64,000 nt of DNA from Catonia carolina (taxonomy: Eukaryota > Arthropoda > Insecta > Hemiptera > Achilidae): assembly GCA_035578175.1 (NCBI GenBank), contig JAQMRL010000015.1:20331672-20395671 (forward strand), given 5' to 3'. The translations under genes and the position numbers were made by a program. Each line of letters begins with the position of its first letter. Within the stretch, counting starts at the first letter, position 1. Of this stretch, positions 32,034-44,316 are shown in pieces. The notes under the pieces were generated by a model. It saw only the letters and a program-made list of their open reading frames with translations. It was not told where the DNA came from and did not search any database.

Positions 32034-32938
32034 AACTCGAGTTTTCACCGGATCTACACGTTTTCAGATCCCCTGAACCCAAAAAAACACAATTTTAGCG
32101 ATTGGTCTGTGTGTGTGTGTGTGTGTGTGTGCGTGTGCGCGCGCGTGTGTGTGAACAGAATATCTCAAGAACGAAACATCGTACAAACTTTAAACTTGAA
32201 ACTTAAGTTACATACCACTACCGGACCCGACACGAACATTTTCATCAAAATCGGTCAGCAGAAAGTAGTAGTTTATTCGTGTAATTTTTCACTTTTTTCG
32301 ATTTTCTCAAAAACTGGTATTACGATATTTTTTAAAATCGCCTGGTTTACTAAATTTTGTATGTTCTACAAGATAGGGTGTCATGTTTGCTGAAATTCTT
32401 GGTGGGGCTGTTTTCACGTAAAACAATTGTTTTTTTAGGATTCCGGCTTTAATATGCATTTTAGGGCAAAAATTTACTTAATAAAAGTTGTAGAGAATTT
32501 AAAGTCCTACAACTTTTATTTCAAACCTTTTTGTATAACGCTTATTTTAGCGGTAATTAGCGATTTTCTGTTTTTTTCTCACGAAAACGTGTGAAAAATC
32601 GATTTTTTTAAGATTTCGGCCTTAGTATGCATTTTACGACAAAAGAGTAGTAGGCCATATAATCAAATTTATAGGAAATTAAAGGATCTACAACTTTTAT
32701 TATAGCATTTTTCTCTACAGAGTGTAGTTCAGCGTGAAAGAGTGATTTTCCGTATTTTTAAGCCAAACCGAGGTTGATTTTCATTTTGCGTCTTTCACTC
32801 ATGATTAAAATAAGGTTATGTTTTTTGAGGTTAGTTTTTTGTTTATTTCTAATGTTTTATTTTTAATGTTAGGTTATATTGTTAATTATTTGCATTGGCA
32901 AGAGAAAGTTGTGTGAGTGTTTCACACCAAATTTTTTA
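32034..32938 (+). mobile_element. Family B, 5'-truncated copy
   Basis: Begins inside the family at GAGTTTTCACCGGATC and runs to the terminal hairpin and CACACCAAATTTTTT. It has a TG/GC microsatellite at 32106-32155. Confidence 0.85.
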
Positions 32939-33068
32939 TTTTTTATTTTTCAGTTGTCTTAATTTTAATTGAACCTAACTAATTTTTCATTATGATTTTA
33001 TATACTGTAAGACCTAATTGTTTTTGTTTGTCTTCTTTGGAAATTTTATATTACTTGTATTTATATGT

Positions 33069-33128
33069 AACGTGGTCGCTAATGACCTCGTTGTCGATGC
33101 GACCTTAAATAAATAAATAAATAATAAA
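33069..33128 (+). repeat. LINE 3' tail (GTCGCTAATGACC type)
   Basis: GGTCGCTAATGACCTCG and GTCGATGCGACCTTAAATAAATAAATAAATAA, the same 3' end as SINE S (13420-13475) and the LINE at 58086-58490. About 130 bp of 3'UTR-like sequence precede it. Confidence 0.7.
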
Positions 33129-34105
33129 TTTACAATCATACTATTTGTATACATTAACAGGATATGGCTTCCTCTTGTTTTCTTTTGTAAACTCCAATGT
33201 TTTTTTATATAAATATATTTTTCGATCAATTCGGATAAAAGAGATACAACTAAATTTTGGATTAAGGAGATTTTCCTGTAAAATAATTATAATTGTTGTG
33301 TTAGGGTGAATAGGAAATGTAATAGAGTGTAGCAATGGAATTAGAGTAACGGTTATAATCGGTTAACATTAAAGCCCAGTGGAGTAACGCAGTAACACAG
33401 TTACTATTAATAGTAATATTATTCATCATCAAAGGAACTCTAGAGAGGGTGTGTGTGGGGGAGAAGAGAGAGAGAGAGAGAGAGATTGAGAGAGAGGTGA
33501 AATGACGGTGAATGTCGGTAGCGTTACGCTTAACATTAACGTTAGCATTGCTTTTCGGTTTACGATGAATGTTAGACGAAATAGAGAGATGCCGCTGCTT
33601 TGAGAAACGAACGCCAGTTAAGCTTAAAAGCTATTCCGACTGAAAACCGACCAAACAGACTCCTCCCGCTGGAGGCCTGAAAGCTGTGAAACTTTGGATT
33701 AAGGCTTATTACGACAACGTACTCTAGTTTGCTTGCTTTATGAATATATACCATTATATTTCCTGCACTTATTACTTACAAACCAGTACCTAACTTACAT
33801 GTACTAGAATGCCATTAAACTCTCTTAATTTGTGAATGTTCCCATATTCCGTTTGTATTGTTTGTTTGTTTATCAGTGCCTTTATCACTTTATTAACATA
33901 TTTGTTAATTTATTTGGAGTTTTATTTAAATCAGAAGCTCGTGCCTTCAAAAGCAGGTGAAGTGTAACAAAAAAACGAGAAAAAATAGTACACTTATGAG
34001 CATCCGTGAGACTCCCAAGCGTAAAACAAAATATCTAAATAATAATAAAGCAATAGATTTATGGAAACTGATTATATGTTATTAAAATACTTTAAATTCG
34101 AATTT
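33129..34105. other. No gene seen; GA microsatellite
   Basis: A GAGA tract lies at 33470-33498. The GC content is somewhat higher at 33500-33720. No reading frame resembles a known protein. Confidence 0.4.
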
Positions 34106-34109
34106 ATTT

Positions 34110-34775
34110 AAATATATAAAAAAATATGGTGTAAAACACTCACACGACTTTCTTTTACCAATGCAAATAATGAACAATATACAGTTCAGCCGTCTTAAGT
34201 TTGCTCCTACTGTAAACAAATCAAAGCCAGCTACTACAAGGTGCACACTAGGATCCACGACTTTATGAATGTCGTATTCCGATTAAGTTAACTATGCTTT
34301 AAATTATAAATACTTAAAGTACTTAAAATATGTCATGATTTTATATAGGCCTAACAATTTCATTAATAAAAATACTTTTTAAAGTATTTTGTTGTTACTT
34401 TTTAATCAGCTTGAACACATATACGAGTATAATGCGCATGCTCAGTGACGTCATTATTTGTTGACAGTAGGAGCAAATTAAGAAAGGCTGGACTTTAACC
34501 TAATAGTAGTAATAAAACATTAGAAATAAAAAATTAACCTCACAAAACATAACCTAATTTTAATCATGAATGAAAGACGCAAAAAAAAAAACAACCTCAG
34601 TTTGGCTTAAAAATACGGCAAATCACTCTTTTACGCTAAACTAGGCTCTGTAGAGAAAAATGCTCTAAAGAAAAATTATAGATCTTTTAATTTCCTATAA
34701 ATTTTATTATATACACTTTTGTCGTAAAATGCATCCTAAGACTGTAATCTTTAAAAAATCGAGTTTATGCTGGTT
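34110..34775 (-). mobile_element. Family B, partial copy, split by a small MITE
   Basis: The 3' half of family B in reverse, from the hairpin end (GGTGTAAAACACTCACAC) to ATTTTTTAAAGATT-like sequence. It is interrupted at 34182-34495. Confidence 0.85.
34182..34495. mobile_element. 314-bp MITE, TA target, about 30-bp inverted ends
   Basis: CAGTTCAGCCGTCTTAAG and GCTCCTACTGT on the left pair with ACAGTAGGAGC and the AAGGCTGGACTT end on the right. TA flanks both sides. The empty site is visible in other family B copies (GAACAATATAATCTAACAT near 54760). Confidence 0.9.
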
Positions 34776-34799
34776 TCTATTGGCTATTATTAGTATCTA

Positions 34800-35157
34800 A
34801 TTTAATATCTCTCTTCAGGTGCCTTCTCCATTACGGAGGTTGGCTATCATCATGGTTAGTCGTACTTTGTCTACTGCTGCTCTGAAAAGGTCATGCGACG
34901 AGCAGTTAAACGCTTCTCTCAAGTTTCTAATCAGGATATTCTTCTGCGTCCCACCGAGCGTTTACCAACGATTTTTCCTTGGATTATGAGATGCAGAATC
35001 TCGTATTTAGGTCCCCTCATGATGTGTTCAAGGTATGTCAGTTTCCTTATCTTTTTGCTTTGCAGGATTTCCAGCTCTTTCCCCATTCTTCTGAGGACTT
35101 CTACATTTGTGACCCTGTGCGTCCACGGTATTCGAAGTATTCTCCGGTAGGTCCATA
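34800..35157 (-). pseudogene. RTE-type LINE, ORF2 C-terminus
   Basis: Collinear with 17228-17590 (CAGGTGCCTTCTCCATTACG at 34816), encoding on the minus strand the FRAAVDKVRLTMMIANL and NGEGT end plus the HIMR region. Broken by stops and 5' truncated. Confidence 0.8.
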
Positions 35158-35367
35158 ATTTAATATGTTACCTATTAATTATTAATAATTAAATATAATA
35201 AGTTATCTGTTAATTTAATAAACTTACGGTCATCACAGTAAAAATTTAGGTTCCGGATGATGTAGATGGCTAAAACTAGGTTGAGGTGTTACAGATAGCG
35301 TCCCTAAAATAATATTCCTTAATTTCCAAAATGTACCTCTGAGCTGGTTGAAAAGAGCATTCTTTCA
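35158..35367. other. No recognisable feature
   Basis: AT-rich spacer. Confidence 0.3.
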
Positions 35368-35505
35368 GGAATGGTCGGCCTGGGTCTGTTACAACACTAT
35401 ACCTCATCTACACGTTATATACATCATCCTCATTTAATTGAATCATGGAGTGGCTTATTTTTCTGAATTGGACAAATTCCAACGTACACACATTAGGGAT
35501 AAATA
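35368..35505 (+). repeat. SINE T, headless copy
   Basis: Matches the body of SINE T (5395-5713, opposite strand): CAGGAATGGTC, TACATCATCCTCATTT, AACGTACACACATTAGG. The tRNA-like head is missing, as in a 5'-truncated copy. Confidence 0.7.
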
Positions 35506-35629
35506 ATTATATCTTTAATAGAAATATCATCCTGTGAACTATGTTGTTCTACAGGGAGATAATGTATTTTATTGTTCTTCTCAGAACAGATTACAAATAA
35601 ATCGGTAAAAAAATAATCCAACCATCGTA

Positions 35630-37174
35630 CAGTCAATTCCGGATAATTGGGGCATATCGGGACCGGAGCATTTTGGCCGTAATAAAGGAATTCGTAAACT
35701 GTGGTGAATCCGATACTTTATATTTTTATTAAAATTATCACATACATAAATTGTACATGCAAGTTCTATCACACATACGATTAAATTTTTAGCAAAACCT
35801 TTTCCCTTCCTTTTAAGCATTGGACCATTAATAATTGACACTAACACCTTGCGAAGTTAAAATGGCTAACCATTTATTCAACAATTCTCAACAAGTAGAT
35901 CTTTCCTTTACGTTTTATTTTCTGAGATGTTCCATGATCTTTTAATGCTTACTCTTGGTGTATTTTCTTTTCTTGGAGCACGATACAAGATATCGTAATT
36001 TTTGGTACACCGGTTAGTTCCGATAGTTTACGTTGGCTTAAGTTTGGTGGATACGTTTTTATTTTGTTCAGAAGCTTTATTCATTCACACAGTCATATCG
36101 TTATCCAATTTTAACTCAAAAAGACGTTGATAGTAGGTACTGTACTGTAAACCTACGCATAAAAATATCAACAAAATGTGTGAATCGAATCGGAATTTAA
36201 AAAAATAAAAAAGTATGCCTGCAGATAACAAAACAACTAACTCGATAAACAGTGTGTTACAGTACATTCATGAAATCACAAAAACTGATGAAAAGCATAG
36301 AATTACGAACGTTCTATGTACGTATGACAACTAACCATAAGTTGCAATGAAGCTATACAACTTGTAAGGTTGGGCATAATTAGTGGATATTACTCACTGA
36401 AATGTGCAATGACGATTATGTAGCCTACACATTGTACTTTAAATAACATCTCTATTATGACTGATGTGTGATTACTGTTGTTTATCTGTCGAAATGTTTA
36501 CTTTACTACCTCTATCCTTCCTGAATCCTGAATCCTGAATCCTGGTTGAGAGGGCTAAGAAGCCCTATGATGGCGACATCGTGTTAAGGAACACCTGGTC
36601 GCTCGGGGAACAATATAACAGAATAATTGCAACCTCAAGAAATTTAGGGGTAATTTTATAGTTTAAATAGGAAATAGGATTCTGGTTCGTGGGACATTGG
36701 AACTGGGACTTGAAAGGAGGTAATTTATTTTTAGAAGTTATTTGTGGAAAATTTAAATTAAGGGACAAGTGGGTTTAAGAGCGGCTCTTTTATTTTATTT
36801 TATTTTTCAGTGGCCTTTTTTCAGTTTTGTGGGAGGCCTATTATCTTGGTGAGGGGAAGGCATGCATTTTACTGAACGTGGACTAAAGGTATAATTTAAG
36901 GTAGGGGTTAGTTTATGATTTCAGGGGAGACGGAAAGGGTAGAGTTTGGCATAATCACCGGCTTTTTTATCTTCTAAGTGTTTATTAATTTAAAATGGCG
37001 GCTCTTTTCCTTCCTATTATCTTAGCTTGCCGCTTAGAACCACGTGTTGTTCACCGCTGGCCTGTAATGGTTTTAATAAAACATATATGTAAATACATCA
37101 GATTGGCCCCAATAAGCATCCCAAAAAACCGGCTGTCCCAATTAACCGGTGGACCAATTATCCGGAATCGACTG
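35630..37174. mobile_element. pogo/Tigger-like non-autonomous element
   Basis: CAGTCAATTCCGGATAATTGG at 35630 and its near-complement CCAATTATCCGGAATCGACTG ending 37174, TA on both sides. Ends of this kind are usual for pogo/Tigger transposons. 1545 bp with no transposase. A family E repeat lies inside. Confidence 0.75.
36528..36780 (+). repeat. Family E dispersed repeat, copy 1
   Basis: Shares GGTTGAGAGGGCTAAGAAG, ATGGCGACATCGT and CTGGTCGCTCGG with 39685-39850. Preceded by three tandem CTGAATC units. Nature unknown. Confidence 0.55.
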
Positions 37175-37176
37175 TA

Positions 37177-37879
37177 ATATCTATCTTATAAAACGGTTAT
37201 AACTTTTAAAAACAATCAATAACAAATGTTATTCTTTAATTTAAAAATAATTAACCACTTTACAAATTTAAACTGATTAATAACAACGATTTAAAAATTA
37301 AGTTCATAAAGAAAACTGAAGATTTCATTGTAAAGTTAAAAAAGTTTTTAACTCTTGACAATTAAGTTGACAGATACAATTATCAAATTAAGAAAGGAGA
37401 AAAAATTCCAACTTAATTATAAAAGAGAGGAAAATATTTTAAATTAAGAAAATTAAAGGAGCGATCTTAGATTTTATGTAACATTAACGTTAAAAGTTGA
37501 GATTAAAGTGAAGAAATTTCTCAAACCGTTTTGAGAATACTGGTAATGATAACGGTAAACTAAATAGGATGGGAAAAACGTGCACTTAAATGAAGTGTAT
37601 AACCATGGAACGGGTAACTGTAGAAGAAAACTCCTTCCCCCTCTCTTCACCACCTTTCTTATTCCTCTTCGTGAAGCAAACATTGTTTCTAGCATTCGTA
37701 AGATCAAATCTCAGTTTAGTTCTTCACATTCTATTTTACGGGATATAAACATTAATACAAAATTTTATTTTGAAATTCTCACTTATACTATAGAATAAAC
37801 TTCCTATGTGAAACTTTTCTTTGAAAAGCATCAACTTTTACTCGGCTTAAGTAAAAGAAAAGTTTGAATATAGAATCTT

Positions 37880-37914
<35 letters not shown>

Positions 37915-38285
37915 TTTGAAATTTTCTTTTATTATCTCGTTTCTTTTTCTTTCTTCATCATTTCCTTTTTATTCTTCTTCTTATATTGTTATTGATATTG
38001 TTACCTTGAATGTATACATGGTGAAATGTTCAATTCAGGTTTTTGAATATGAAAAATAATTTTATTGTTTTCTTGCCACTCTGTAAGTTTATTTTTTTCT
38101 CTTTATTTAGGAAATTCACAATATGTTGGAAACAATTAGTGAATGTGATAACACAAAATTTGGAAAAAATTAACATGGTAAGTAAACGTGAGTGGAGACA
38201 CAGTTCAGTGACAGAACTCCGACGTGAATAAATAAGTGTAGCATTAAGTGCAGCATTTAGAACATTGAGTCAATTACATTACTAC
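37177..38285. other. No gene seen; AAT microsatellite
   Basis: An AAT repeat is at 37879-37913. Otherwise AT-rich without family matches. Confidence 0.5.
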
Positions 38286-38286
38286 G

Positions 38287-38710
38287 TTAATTGATGAGGG
38301 CCCGGCTCCATCGACGGTTTAGACTTCTTATTGGATTGTTTGGGAGAGTCTGCGTAGCCAGATTTGAGATCAATGGGTTATGGTGGTTCACGAGTTTCTT
38401 TCTAAATTTTATATAGAGTTTCAAGAAAACGTCATTTATGTAGGGTACGTTTAGGTCTGAGTGTAGCGTTTTATTGGTTGCAAAATTAGGGGCGTTAACT
38501 ATCCTCCGTAAAAGCTTTGATTGTAAACGCTGAATTTTTGCTAATACCGATGGTTTTACATAGCAGTAAAGCTGACTGGCATAGCTCCATATTGGTCGAA
38601 GGTAGGAGTTGTAAATGGTTATTTGGATGTAGTTGGTAACTTGGATTTGCGTGAAAGAAATAGAAATATAAATAGAAAGAAATAGAAATAGAAACGAGTC
38701 ATGAGTCACT
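38287..38710 (-). pseudogene. Jockey-like LINE, ORF2 C-terminus
   Basis: The minus frame reads TIYNSYLRPIWSYASQLYCY (thumb), IQRLQSKLLRRIVNAPNFA, LHSDLNVPYINDVF and ends LNRRWSRALIN. This is the typical order of a Jockey-clade ORF2 C-terminus. It is open but lacks the RT palm, so it is a 5'-truncated copy. Confidence 0.85.
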
Positions 38711-38888
38711 ACAAAATCACACGAAAACCAAATTCAGGCGGCAGAGGACGAAAGAGTACACAAGAATAGACCATACAAGAAAAGACGAAATAAGATCATA
38801 ATTAAGATTCAAAAATCTTATACAGTTCTTTTAACAACCGTATTGTATTGATAATCAAAATATATATTATATTCTTTAAACCAGAAAT

Positions 38889-39271
38889 ACGGTAAACAGT
38901 AAACACTTACCAATTATAGTAAACCACTTACTTATAATATATAAATTTTCGGAGGGCCTGGCATGCTGATAAGCATACTCTTTCAACTCAGTGAGGAAGG
39001 CAAGTGTAAACCACCTTACTCCTCGTTTTTACTTAGTAAAACCTCTAGTGGTTCAAACCAGCCTTTCGGCTGTTGACCTAAACAACAACAACAACAACAA
39101 CAACATAATATATAAAATACATATCTTCAGTAATTTTTTACATTATTTAACATTTAAAGATTTAGAAACACCCTCTTTCCACCATTGTATTTAAGGATTC
39201 CAATAAAAATTACTGAAGATGTGCATTTTATGCACAAAAGCGCTATCATTGGTGTTAACTGTTTACCGTAT
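38889..39271. mobile_element. Small MITE split by SINE A
   Basis: ATACGGTAAACAGT near 38889 pairs with ACTGTTTACCGTAT ending near 39271. Without the SINE it is about 210 bp. The limits are approximate. Confidence 0.55.
38946..39104 (+). mobile_element. SINE A, 5'-truncated, 12-bp TSD
   Basis: ATAATATATAAA flanks at 38934-38945 and 39105-39116. It holds only the 3' 150 bp of SINE A, with an eight-unit AAC tail. Confidence 0.92.
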
Positions 39272-39684
39272 TACTAGTAGCTATTATTGATTTAAATAAT
39301 ATAATATTTATTTTGAGATATATTATTTATAGATTGAACCAAAGAATAAAAGGTAATAGTGGTAAGGGAGATAGCATCTGGACCACATTAAAAAAAAGAC
39401 ATTGGAAGGTAACGGAGAATATGATAATAGGTAAATTATGGAAAGTGTGATACATCTCTATGAAATGAATTAGGTAAACAAAATCTATAGGTATTCTTTG
39501 ACCATAGTTAACCTAATCCTCGATATCAAAAAGAAATAGGAGGAGGAGGAGGAGGAGAAGCCTGTGTGATGTACGTCTTTCCGCACCCGTCTTCACGCAC
39601 GAAACGTCTTGCATTGCCCTGGTACATCCTCTTTACTAATATTAAGAAGAATTCTTCTTTTTTTTTTAAAGTAATTTGGAGCAA
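39272..39684. other. No recognisable feature
   Basis: Contains a short GGA-repeat (39539-39560). No coding frame. Confidence 0.4.
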
Positions 39685-39850
39685 GTTCATAAATCCAGAA
39701 TCCAGGTTGAGAGGACTAAGAAGCCCTAAGTTGGCGACATCGTATTATGAAACATCTGGTCGCTCGGATAACAAAATACCGGAGCTAAAGTAACCTCGGG
39801 AAATTCAGGGAAATTTTATCAGATTTAGGAAAATTGGATTTGGGTTCGGG
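39685..39850 (+). repeat. Family E dispersed repeat, copy 2
   Basis: Collinear with 36540-36700. Confidence 0.55.
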
Positions 39851-39889
39851 GGAAATGGGCAGTCTCACGTATTTGGGGATTTATTTTAC

Positions 39890-40330
39890 CCAAATGAAAA
39901 TATGTAGGACATTTATCAAACCGGTAATCACATATGGGGTTGAAACATGGATACGTACAAAAAAGAAGAGTTTGAAAAAAAAGTTGTGAAGCGTGTCCAT
40001 TGGCCGTTCAATTAGAAAGATTCATGGTGAATCAGAGAAATAAATGAGATAATTAGAGCAATAGAACATCGTAAAATCCATCAAGTCTCAGCGAATACGA
40101 TGGATAGGTCACTTGGAGAGAATGGACAAACAGTGTGTGGCAAAGAAGATACTGAAGGCTTAGGTTTATGGTACCAAATATTGGGATCGACCGAGAATTG
40201 GAAGGCTTGAGGACGTAACTGTGGACTTTCGAATTATGGGCGTAAGAGGATATCTGTAGATGCCGAGGGATAAAGGAACGTTGCAAGGTATTGGTGTTGG
40301 AAGCTAAAGTTCACGACGGGCTGTAGCGCT
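39890..40330 (+). pseudogene. LINE ORF2 C-terminal remnant
   Basis: RTFIKPVITYGVETWIRTKKK (thumb), then after stops a frame with IRWIGHLERMDKQCVAKKIL, DRPRIGRLEDVTVDF, IMGVRGYL. This is the order seen at the ORF2 C-terminus of RTE/CR1-like elements. Several stops; clade unresolved. Confidence 0.7.
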
Positions 40331-40591
40331 AAACTAAACTTGACTTTAAATAAAATAATGTCACTTAACTGCCAAAGCAATGATTTACCTGTCCACAACT
40401 ACTTGCTACCAACCGTAAAAAATACACTATTAACGTAATTCAGAACCGGTTCCATAACGACACTATTTCGAAACGACCGGACAACACAAATTTCACGAAG
40501 TCAAGTAATAACTAACTAACTGAAAAGGCGCTGACTGTTTTTATACCTGCAGTCTGATAGTTAATCGAGACCCTTCAAACATTTTTCCGTT

Positions 40592-41060
40592 TCACCAGAA
40601 CATGGAAGAAAGAAACACCTTAGGTCTATTGTTTAGTGTTTTAAAAATTTGTTTTGTCAACCGGTCGTCACCCATTCTATACAGGTATCCGTAAAATTTT
40701 ATTTTTATCTTTCTAATCATTTCCATTGATCTTTTATTTTTCTCCTCCAATTCTTCTCGACCTCGTACTCTGTAGTGTCCATCTACTATCGTCGGACCCA
40801 TTATTTTGTGGAGTATCTTTCTCTCAAATTTCTCTGTTTTTATTAGACCAGACTTACCGGTCATTCTAAGACACTCACTTGCGTACAGACATACAGGTGT
40901 TAACACAGAATTATAAGGTCTAATTTTGACTTTTCTTGACAGTGCTTTCTTCTTATACAAGTGGCAAATTCTCTGGAGTGCACCGGCAATCTTTGATCGT
41001 CTGTTCTTTGCTTCCTTCTCTCTGGTTTGTGGTTGTATTATCTCCCCGAGTTACATAAAG
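40592..41060 (-). pseudogene. LINE ORF2 C-terminus (FYGYL family)
   Basis: The minus frame 40960-40592 reads KVKIRPYNSVLTPVCLYASE, IKTEKFERKILHKIMGP and KIKIKFYGYLYRMGDDRLT. It is the same family as 42424-43060 and 6170-6840. Truncated at both sides. Confidence 0.8.
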
Positions 41061-42423
41061 CTATCATTCTCAATTTTTCCGTATTATGTATTAAAGTGAC
41101 ACAAGGCGGTTCTGAAGTCAGTTATGCATTAATTTTTCTTGAAGGAAACCTCTAGACGTGTTGTTTCTGCTTGTTCTTTTAACATGTTGATTTATTCTCT
41201 TACTCTAGTGTTCTTTCCGTGTTAGTGTAGTAGTAATATAAGTAAAACCCATAAAATATCTAATATTATGGTTTCCCAATACATAAACTTTCTCTAATCA
41301 GAGAACACCAAGTACATTCACTTTATTTTATAATTTTAATTAAAACATGCACGTCTAAATTTGTCATTGAAAAGTCGTTTAATAAGTAGGTAATAATGTT
41401 AAATATGGAACAATTTCCTCCAGTCCGTTTGTCTTTTGAAACTTACTGGAAAATGTACGGAAAATTTGACATTTTAAGCCCCTATAAGATTAATACATTC
41501 TTTGTGGACTTAAGGACATCTATGTGTACATTGTAACTACCAGTTTTGAAGTTCGTAGAGTACGTGATAATGAATTTTAATGAGCAGGCTAATACAGTTA
41601 CAACACTTTCTCCCTCCGCTCTTCCCTCTCTTTCTCACACTCTCTTTCCACTGACACAAACACACACACAAATATTCCATGCACCTGTTCAAATTGTTTC
41701 TCTCCGATTAAACCTTCATAAGCTATCTGTTTTGTTGTGTTTATTCCATACACCAAATGTACAATATTACATGTTACGCACTGGCTAAAGCACTCAAGTC
41801 TTTATATATTATTCAAAAATTCCTGATCAAAGTATCTTTCAGCCTGTACCCCATTTATTCACGCTTAAATTTTTTATGTAAAGCTAAGTACCTACGTAAA
41901 CTTGTCATGTAGTTTATTCGTAATATCACCTGATAAGTTCCTACAATCTGAAAGGTCAATTTTTATACTCACGAACACAAAAAGTGAGAATTTTTTTTGT
42001 ACATTAACTTACTGAAATCTTCCAAGAAGGGATTTCTTGTTTGTGTACATTTGTTTAAATAAAAAATATTGTAACATAATTAAGAGACATCATGAGGTCG
42101 AAAGTCACCTGAAAAGTAAAAATGGTAGAATAGAGTATTCTCGCTCTACGCGATTTAGCACTACGGTTGTAAACCTAAGAATCTCCTTTAAATAGATAAG
42201 TAGAGTAGATACTCTACGTATCCAAAGTCACCACATGGAGGTCACACTTCAAAGTCTGGACCTTACCGGTCATCCCCGGCAGAAGCTTTTACCGGTTTTA
42301 ATCTCTCCAAACTTCGAACGGTGCAGGATAACGAGCCCCTTACACTTCCCCGACAATATTAGACTGATAATATAGGGGACGAGGTTGAGAAGAACTATGC
42401 AATGAAAATGAACGACTAATGTA
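41061..42423. other. No recognisable feature
   Basis: AT-rich with a short AC tract near 41650. No coding frame or repeat match. Confidence 0.4.
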
Positions 42424-43060
42424 AACAATTATAAAAAGAAGACTAAAATTTTACGGACACCTCTCTAGAACGGATGACAATCGGTTGAAAAAACAAATTT
42501 TTAAGATCCTGAACAATGATCCTAAACAATTTAGAGGTTTAAAAGACACTAATCAGAGTTATCTCCTCTGAAAGTAATGAATTTCATTATACAGCCAGAC
42601 CCTGTGGTGAATGAAGTGAAGGTGTCGTTTGAAGAGTGGAAAATATGTGCTTTTCAGAGGGCCCGGCATGCTGATAAGCGTACTTTTCCACTCAGTGAGG
42701 CAGGCAATGGTAAACCACCTCACTCCTCGTTTCACTTAGTAAAACCTCTACAGGTTCAAACCAGCCTTTTGGCTGATGACCTAAACAACACCTAAACAAT
42801 AGACTAAAAGTGACGTATAAATGGTTTAAAGCAGTCAGAAAGGATGCTGGGAAAACCGGAATAAACTGAGAAAACTTAGTGAACGAAACCAAATTCAGAC
42901 AAATAGCTACAAAATGTAAGAGCTTCCGTGGAGAGCTAAATCAGAACACCGGGTTGACAGACAAAGAGGAGAAAGCCTACAGTGAGTAAATGGTGAAAAT
43001 GTGGACTGCAAATAGACCTTCCAGAAACGTCTTAAGTCACATCACATGGCCTAAAATTGC
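42424..43060 (+). pseudogene. LINE ORF2 C-terminus split by SINE A
   Basis: RLKFYGHLSRTDDNRLKKQIFKI (before the SINE) continues after it with TYKWFKAVRKDAGKTGIN and a basic tail near 42960-43060. Without the SINE the two parts join within a few residues. Contains stops and frameshifts. Confidence 0.75.
42531..42790 (+). mobile_element. SINE A, 5'-truncated, 10-bp TSD
   Basis: CCTAAACAAT at 42521-42530 and 42791-42800. Begins within the GAGGTGTAAAAGACACTAATC region of the family. Confidence 0.9.
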
Positions 43061-43135
43061 CCCTATACGTTCTTTCGGGATCTGAATTTTAATAGATGAT
43101 AAAACTTTCTTTTAAGCTAATAATTAGAAATTATC

Positions 43136-43515
43136 ACGCCATAACGCGCAGGTGGAGTGTTAAATTAATGCACTCAATCTGTTTGTTCCAAGGCTACAAA
43201 AATAGTTCTGTTTCTTATCACTTGGTCAGCCAGTAACAAGACTGAACTATTTAAGAACAGAAGAGGTAGAGGTCTAAAAGACACTAGTCTAGAATTATCT
43301 CCTCTGAGAGTAATTAATTTTATTGTACAGCCAGACACTGTGGTGAATGAAGTGTAGGTGTCATTTGCAGGGTGAAACGTGGGTGCTTTTCAAAGGGCCT
43401 GGCATGCTGGTAAGGATACTTTTCCACTCAGTGAGGTGGCAATTGTAAACCACCTCACTTCTCGTTTTTACTTAGTAAAACCTCTAGAGGTTCAAACCAG
43501 CCTTTCGGCTGTTGA
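43136..43515 (+). mobile_element. SINE A, nearly full length
   Basis: From CGCCATAACGCGCAGGTGG to GACCTAAACAACAAATAACAAC. More diverged than the other copies. No clear TSD. Confidence 0.8.
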
Positions 43516-43523
43516 CCTAAACA

Positions 43524-44316
43524 ACAAATAACAACGCTTAGTATAGCGGTAATTAGTAATTTTCTAGTTTTTTAAGAAAATCTGTAAAAAAATTTTTTTT
43601 AAAGTTTCGGCCTTAGTATGCATTTTATGACAAAAGTGTATAAATTAAATTTACAGGAAATTAAAATATCTACAACTTTTATTTAGAGCATTTTTCTCTA
43701 CAGAGCCTAGTTTAGCTTGAAAGTGAGATTTTTTGTACTATTAAGCCAAACTGAGGTTTGTTTTCATTTTGTATCATTCAGTCATGATTCTGCCCATAAC
43801 AGACAGGTGGAGTGTCAAATTATTTACACTCAATTTGTTCGTTGCAGGGCTAAAATAAATAGTTCTGTTTCTTATCACATGGTCAGCCAATTAAAATGAC
43901 TGAATCATTTAAGAACAGAAGAGGTAGAGGTGTAAAAGACACTAATCAGAGTTATCTCCTCTGAAAGTAATGAATTTCATTGTACAGCCAGACCCTGTGG
44001 TGAATGAAGTGAAGGTGTCATTTGCAGAGTGGAAAATATTTGCTTTTCAGAGGGCCCGGCATGCTGATAAGCGTACTTTTCCACTCAGTGAGGAAGGCAA
44101 TTGTAAACCACCTCACTCCTCGTTTTACTTAGTAAAACCTCTAGAGGTTCAAACCAGCCTTTCGGCTGTTGACCTAAACAACAACAGTCATGATTAAAAT
44201 AAAGTTATGTTTTGGAGGTTAGTTTTTTTGTTTATACCTAATGTTTTATTAAATGTTAAGTTATATGGTTCATTATTTGCATTGGCAAGAGAAAGTCTTG
44301 TAAGTGTTCTACAACA
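43524..44316 (+). mobile_element. Family B, partial copy split by SINE A
   Basis: Family B 3' half: ACGCTTAGTATAGCGG to the GGCAAGAGAAAGT and hairpin end, with a 396-bp SINE A inserted at CAGTCATGAT. Confidence 0.88.
43789..44184 (+). mobile_element. SINE A, full length, 10-bp TSD
   Basis: CAGTCATGAT at 43779-43788 and 44185-44194. Starts TCTGCCCATAACAGACAGG; other family B copies show the empty site (TTCACTCATGATTAAAAT). Confidence 0.95.
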
